Source: Streptomyces spiramyceticus
Lineage (GTDB): Bacteria; Actinomycetota; Actinomycetes; Streptomycetales; Streptomycetaceae
Length of the DNA stretch: 64,000 bases
Direction: 5' to 3'
Assembly: GCF_028807635.1 (NCBI RefSeq)
Contig: NZ_JARBAX010000001.1
Span: 4,885,501 to 4,949,500, forward strand
Shown here: in pieces, positions 62,655 through 64,000 of the stretch
How the letters are laid out: each line of letters starts with the position of its first letter
Position numbering within the stretch: position 1 is the stretch's first letter
The notes under the pieces: model-generated
Told to the model about the DNA's origin: nothing
The model's input: only the letters and a program-made list of their open reading frames with translations
Databases searched by the model: none
Made by a program: the position numbers and the translations under genes

Positions 62655-62882
62655 ATGACGTGGATTCCCGACGGACTGGCCGAGGCCTTCGCCGCGGCCT
62701 GGACCGACGACATCCTCGTGCGTGACCTGGCCAGTCGGCTCACCTGCATTGAGGTGGAACTGCTGGCCACCGTCCTCAGAGTCTGTGGCGGTGCCCCGGA
62801 GTACGGCGACGACTGGATCGGCGCTCACGCCGAGACCGACCAGCCGGGCGACCAGCACTACCGCGGCCCGGCCGCCGCCTGA
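62655..62882 (+). CDS. Small hypothetical protein
   Basis: 75 aa from ATG 62655, 11 bp after the previous stop, with AAGGAG upstream. Acidic (WIPDGLAEAFAAAWTDDILVRDLASRLTCIEVELLATVLRV). The composition recalls small plasmid proteins that take part in element maintenance, but no family is assigned. Confidence 0.55.
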   Translation: MTWIPDGLAEAFAAAWTDDILVRDLASRLTCIEVELLATVLRVCGGAPEYGDDWIGAHAETDQPGDQHYRGPAAA

Positions 62883-62918
62883 CAGCACCTTTACCAACCA
62901 CCCACGTACCAACGGGCC

Positions 62919-62940
62919 CCCGGCGCAATCCAGCGCCGGG
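62919..62940. terminator. Short hairpin
   Basis: cccggcgc (62919-62926) pairs with 62933-62940, loop aatcca, in the gap before the DUF932 gene. Probable terminator or processing site. Confidence 0.5.
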
Positions 62941-62983
62941 TGCTCCCTTCCCATGTCCACCACCACCTGGAAGGGGCGCCTCC

Positions 62984-63967
62984 ATGCCCGCCAATGTGGA
63001 ATCGATGTTCTCCGTCAGGGAAATGCCCTGGCACCGCGAGGGGTTGGTCCTCGACCAGCACCCGACTACCTGGGACGAGGCTCGCCGCCTGGCTGGCCTG
63101 ACCTGGGACCCCATTACTGAGCCCGTCTACGAGCTGAGTGGCGTCGACGAGGCCGGCCAACCGCTGTACGCCCCCATTGAGGGTTGGCAGCGCATCGCTC
63201 GGTCCGACACCAGCGCCACGCTGTGGATCAACCGGGAAACGTACGCCGTTATCGATCACGGCGAGATGGGCGAGCTGGTGGAAGCCGTCCTGGCCCAGCC
63301 CAACGTCCAGTGGGAAACCGCTGGCGTTTTGGACCAAGGCCGCTCGGTCTGGTGCCTGGCCCTGCTGGACGAACCAATCCAGCTGCCCGGCGACGACACC
63401 GTCACCTTGCCGTACCTGGCCATCACCAACCGGCACGGCCAACCCGGTGGCTGCACCCTGCGGGCCACCGCCGTTCGCATCGTCTGCGGCAACACCTTCC
63501 GCGCCGCCGAGCTGGAAGGCGACCGCACCGGTACGACCTTCTCGTTCATCCACAAGCGGGGCTGGCGCAACCGCCTGGAAGAAGCCCGCCAGGCCGTCAC
63601 CGGCGCTCGCGCTGAGATGCGGGCCTACGAGGAGCTGGCCCGTGAACTGCTGGCGCTGCCCATCTCTACCCGGCAACGTGAGCTGTTCATAGCCGAGTTC
63701 ATTCCCATGCCGCCGGATGGACTGGTGACTGACCGCGTCGCCAGAAACGTTGAGGAGGCGCGAAAGGCCATCCGAGACATTCTGGCGTCCCCAACGTCGG
63801 TTTCGGTCTCACACACGGCCTACGGGCTCGTACAGGCCGCAGGCGAGTACCTGGATCACGTCCGCCGCTCCCGCACCTGGGAGACCAAACTCAACCGCAC
63901 GCTCATCCGGCCCGAGCCGCTGAAGGCTCAGGCGCTGAAGTTGGTACGGGAGGTGGTGCGGGTCTGA
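62984..63967 (+). CDS. DUF932 phage/plasmid-like protein
   Basis: 327 aa from ATG 62984. MPANVESMFSVREMPWHREGLVL and PTTWDEARRLAGLTWD are the standard opening of the TIGR03299/DUF932 family, followed by VIDHGEMGELVEAVL, YLAITNRHGQPGGCTLRATAVRIVCGNTFRAAE, and FIHKRGWRNRLEEARQAV. These proteins occur on phages, plasmids and ICEs of actinobacteria; their role is unknown. It is the last gene in the window. Confidence 0.85.
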   Translation: MPANVESMFSVREMPWHREGLVLDQHPTTWDEARRLAGLTWDPITEPVYELSGVDEAGQPLYAPIEGWQRIARSDTSATLWINRETYAVIDHGEMGELVEAVLAQPNVQWETAGVLDQGRSVWCLALLDEPIQLPGDDTVTLPYLAITNRHGQPGGCTLRATAVRIVCGNTFRAAELEGDRTGTTFSFIHKRGWRNRLEEARQAVTGARAEMRAYEELARELLALPISTRQRELFIAEFIPMPPDGLVTDRVARNVEEARKAIRDILASPTSVSVSHTAYGLVQAAGEYLDHVRRSRTWETKLNRTLIRPEPLKAQALKLVREVVRV

Positions 63968-64000
63968 CGAGCATCTGATAACCCCTACTACGCCCGGATC

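Overview
The window is high-GC actinobacterial DNA. The first ~41 kb is almost certainly a Streptomyces chromosome: gene content and order (recG, rsmD, coaD, rpmF, rnc, mutM, acyP, smc, glcP, ftsY, nsdA, amtB-glnK-glnD, ffh, rpsP-rimM-trmD-rplS, four adjacent signal peptidases, yraN, yifB) match the conserved Streptomyces core block. Translations show strong third-position GC bias, GTG starts are common, and several regulators and lineage-restricted proteins (NsdA, the four Sip peptidases, GlcP) are Streptomyces-type.

Layout. 1-11.5 kb: end of a DAK2-domain gene, RecG, rRNA methylation (RsmD), CoA synthesis (CoaD), a DivIVA-like coiled-coil protein, YceD-L32-RNase III, MutM, a divergent HxlR regulator/flavodoxin-like oxidoreductase pair, a secreted CAP protein and acylphosphatase. 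11.7-22 kb: an unusually long SMC, the glucose permease GlcP with its own promoter and repeated operator-like sites, a luciferase-like monooxygenase with an apparent in-frame insertion, an NCS1 nucleobase transporter, FtsY, and a primase/polymerase-domain protein. 22-31 kb: NsdA, then the nitrogen operon amtB-glnK-glnD preceded by a GlnR-type box, then Ffh and a methyltransferase. 31.6-41 kb: a SprT-like zinc protein, the rpsP-khpA-rimM-trmD-rplS ribosome cluster, sipW-X-Y-Z, a Nudix protein with a tandem-repeat N-terminus, DUF2469, YraN, and yifB, which loses homology after about 330 of an expected ~540 codons.

From ~41.0 kb to the end the DNA is accessory. It contains: (i) a 1,598-bp non-autonomous transposon (41199-42796) with 53-bp perfect terminal inverted repeats, TGT...ACA ends, 20-bp sub-repeats and a 5-bp ACCGG target duplication, carrying only a secreted-protein gene and a hexanucleotide microsatellite; (ii) a DUF4236 gene and decayed fragments; (iii) a lower-GC HD-domain phosphohydrolase with a small partner gene; (iv) the wreck of a large serine recombinase; (v) orphan genes; (vi) two separate modules each made of a TraG/VirD4-like coupling ATPase followed by a replication-relaxation (Replic_Relax) protein, with membrane proteins and an Era-like GTPase between them; and (vii) a run of small genes ending in a DUF932 phage/plasmid-like protein. 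This looks like the backbone of an integrated conjugative or plasmid-derived element inserted into or next to yifB. The rest of yifB and its usual downstream neighbours are not in the window, so the element extends past 64 kb.

The core genes are mostly co-oriented short operons with start/stop overlaps (rsmD-coaD, rimM-trmD, amtB-glnK, yraN-yifB) separated by strong hairpin terminators. The accessory half has longer gene-free gaps, decayed genes, AT-richer patches and genes with no recognisable family.
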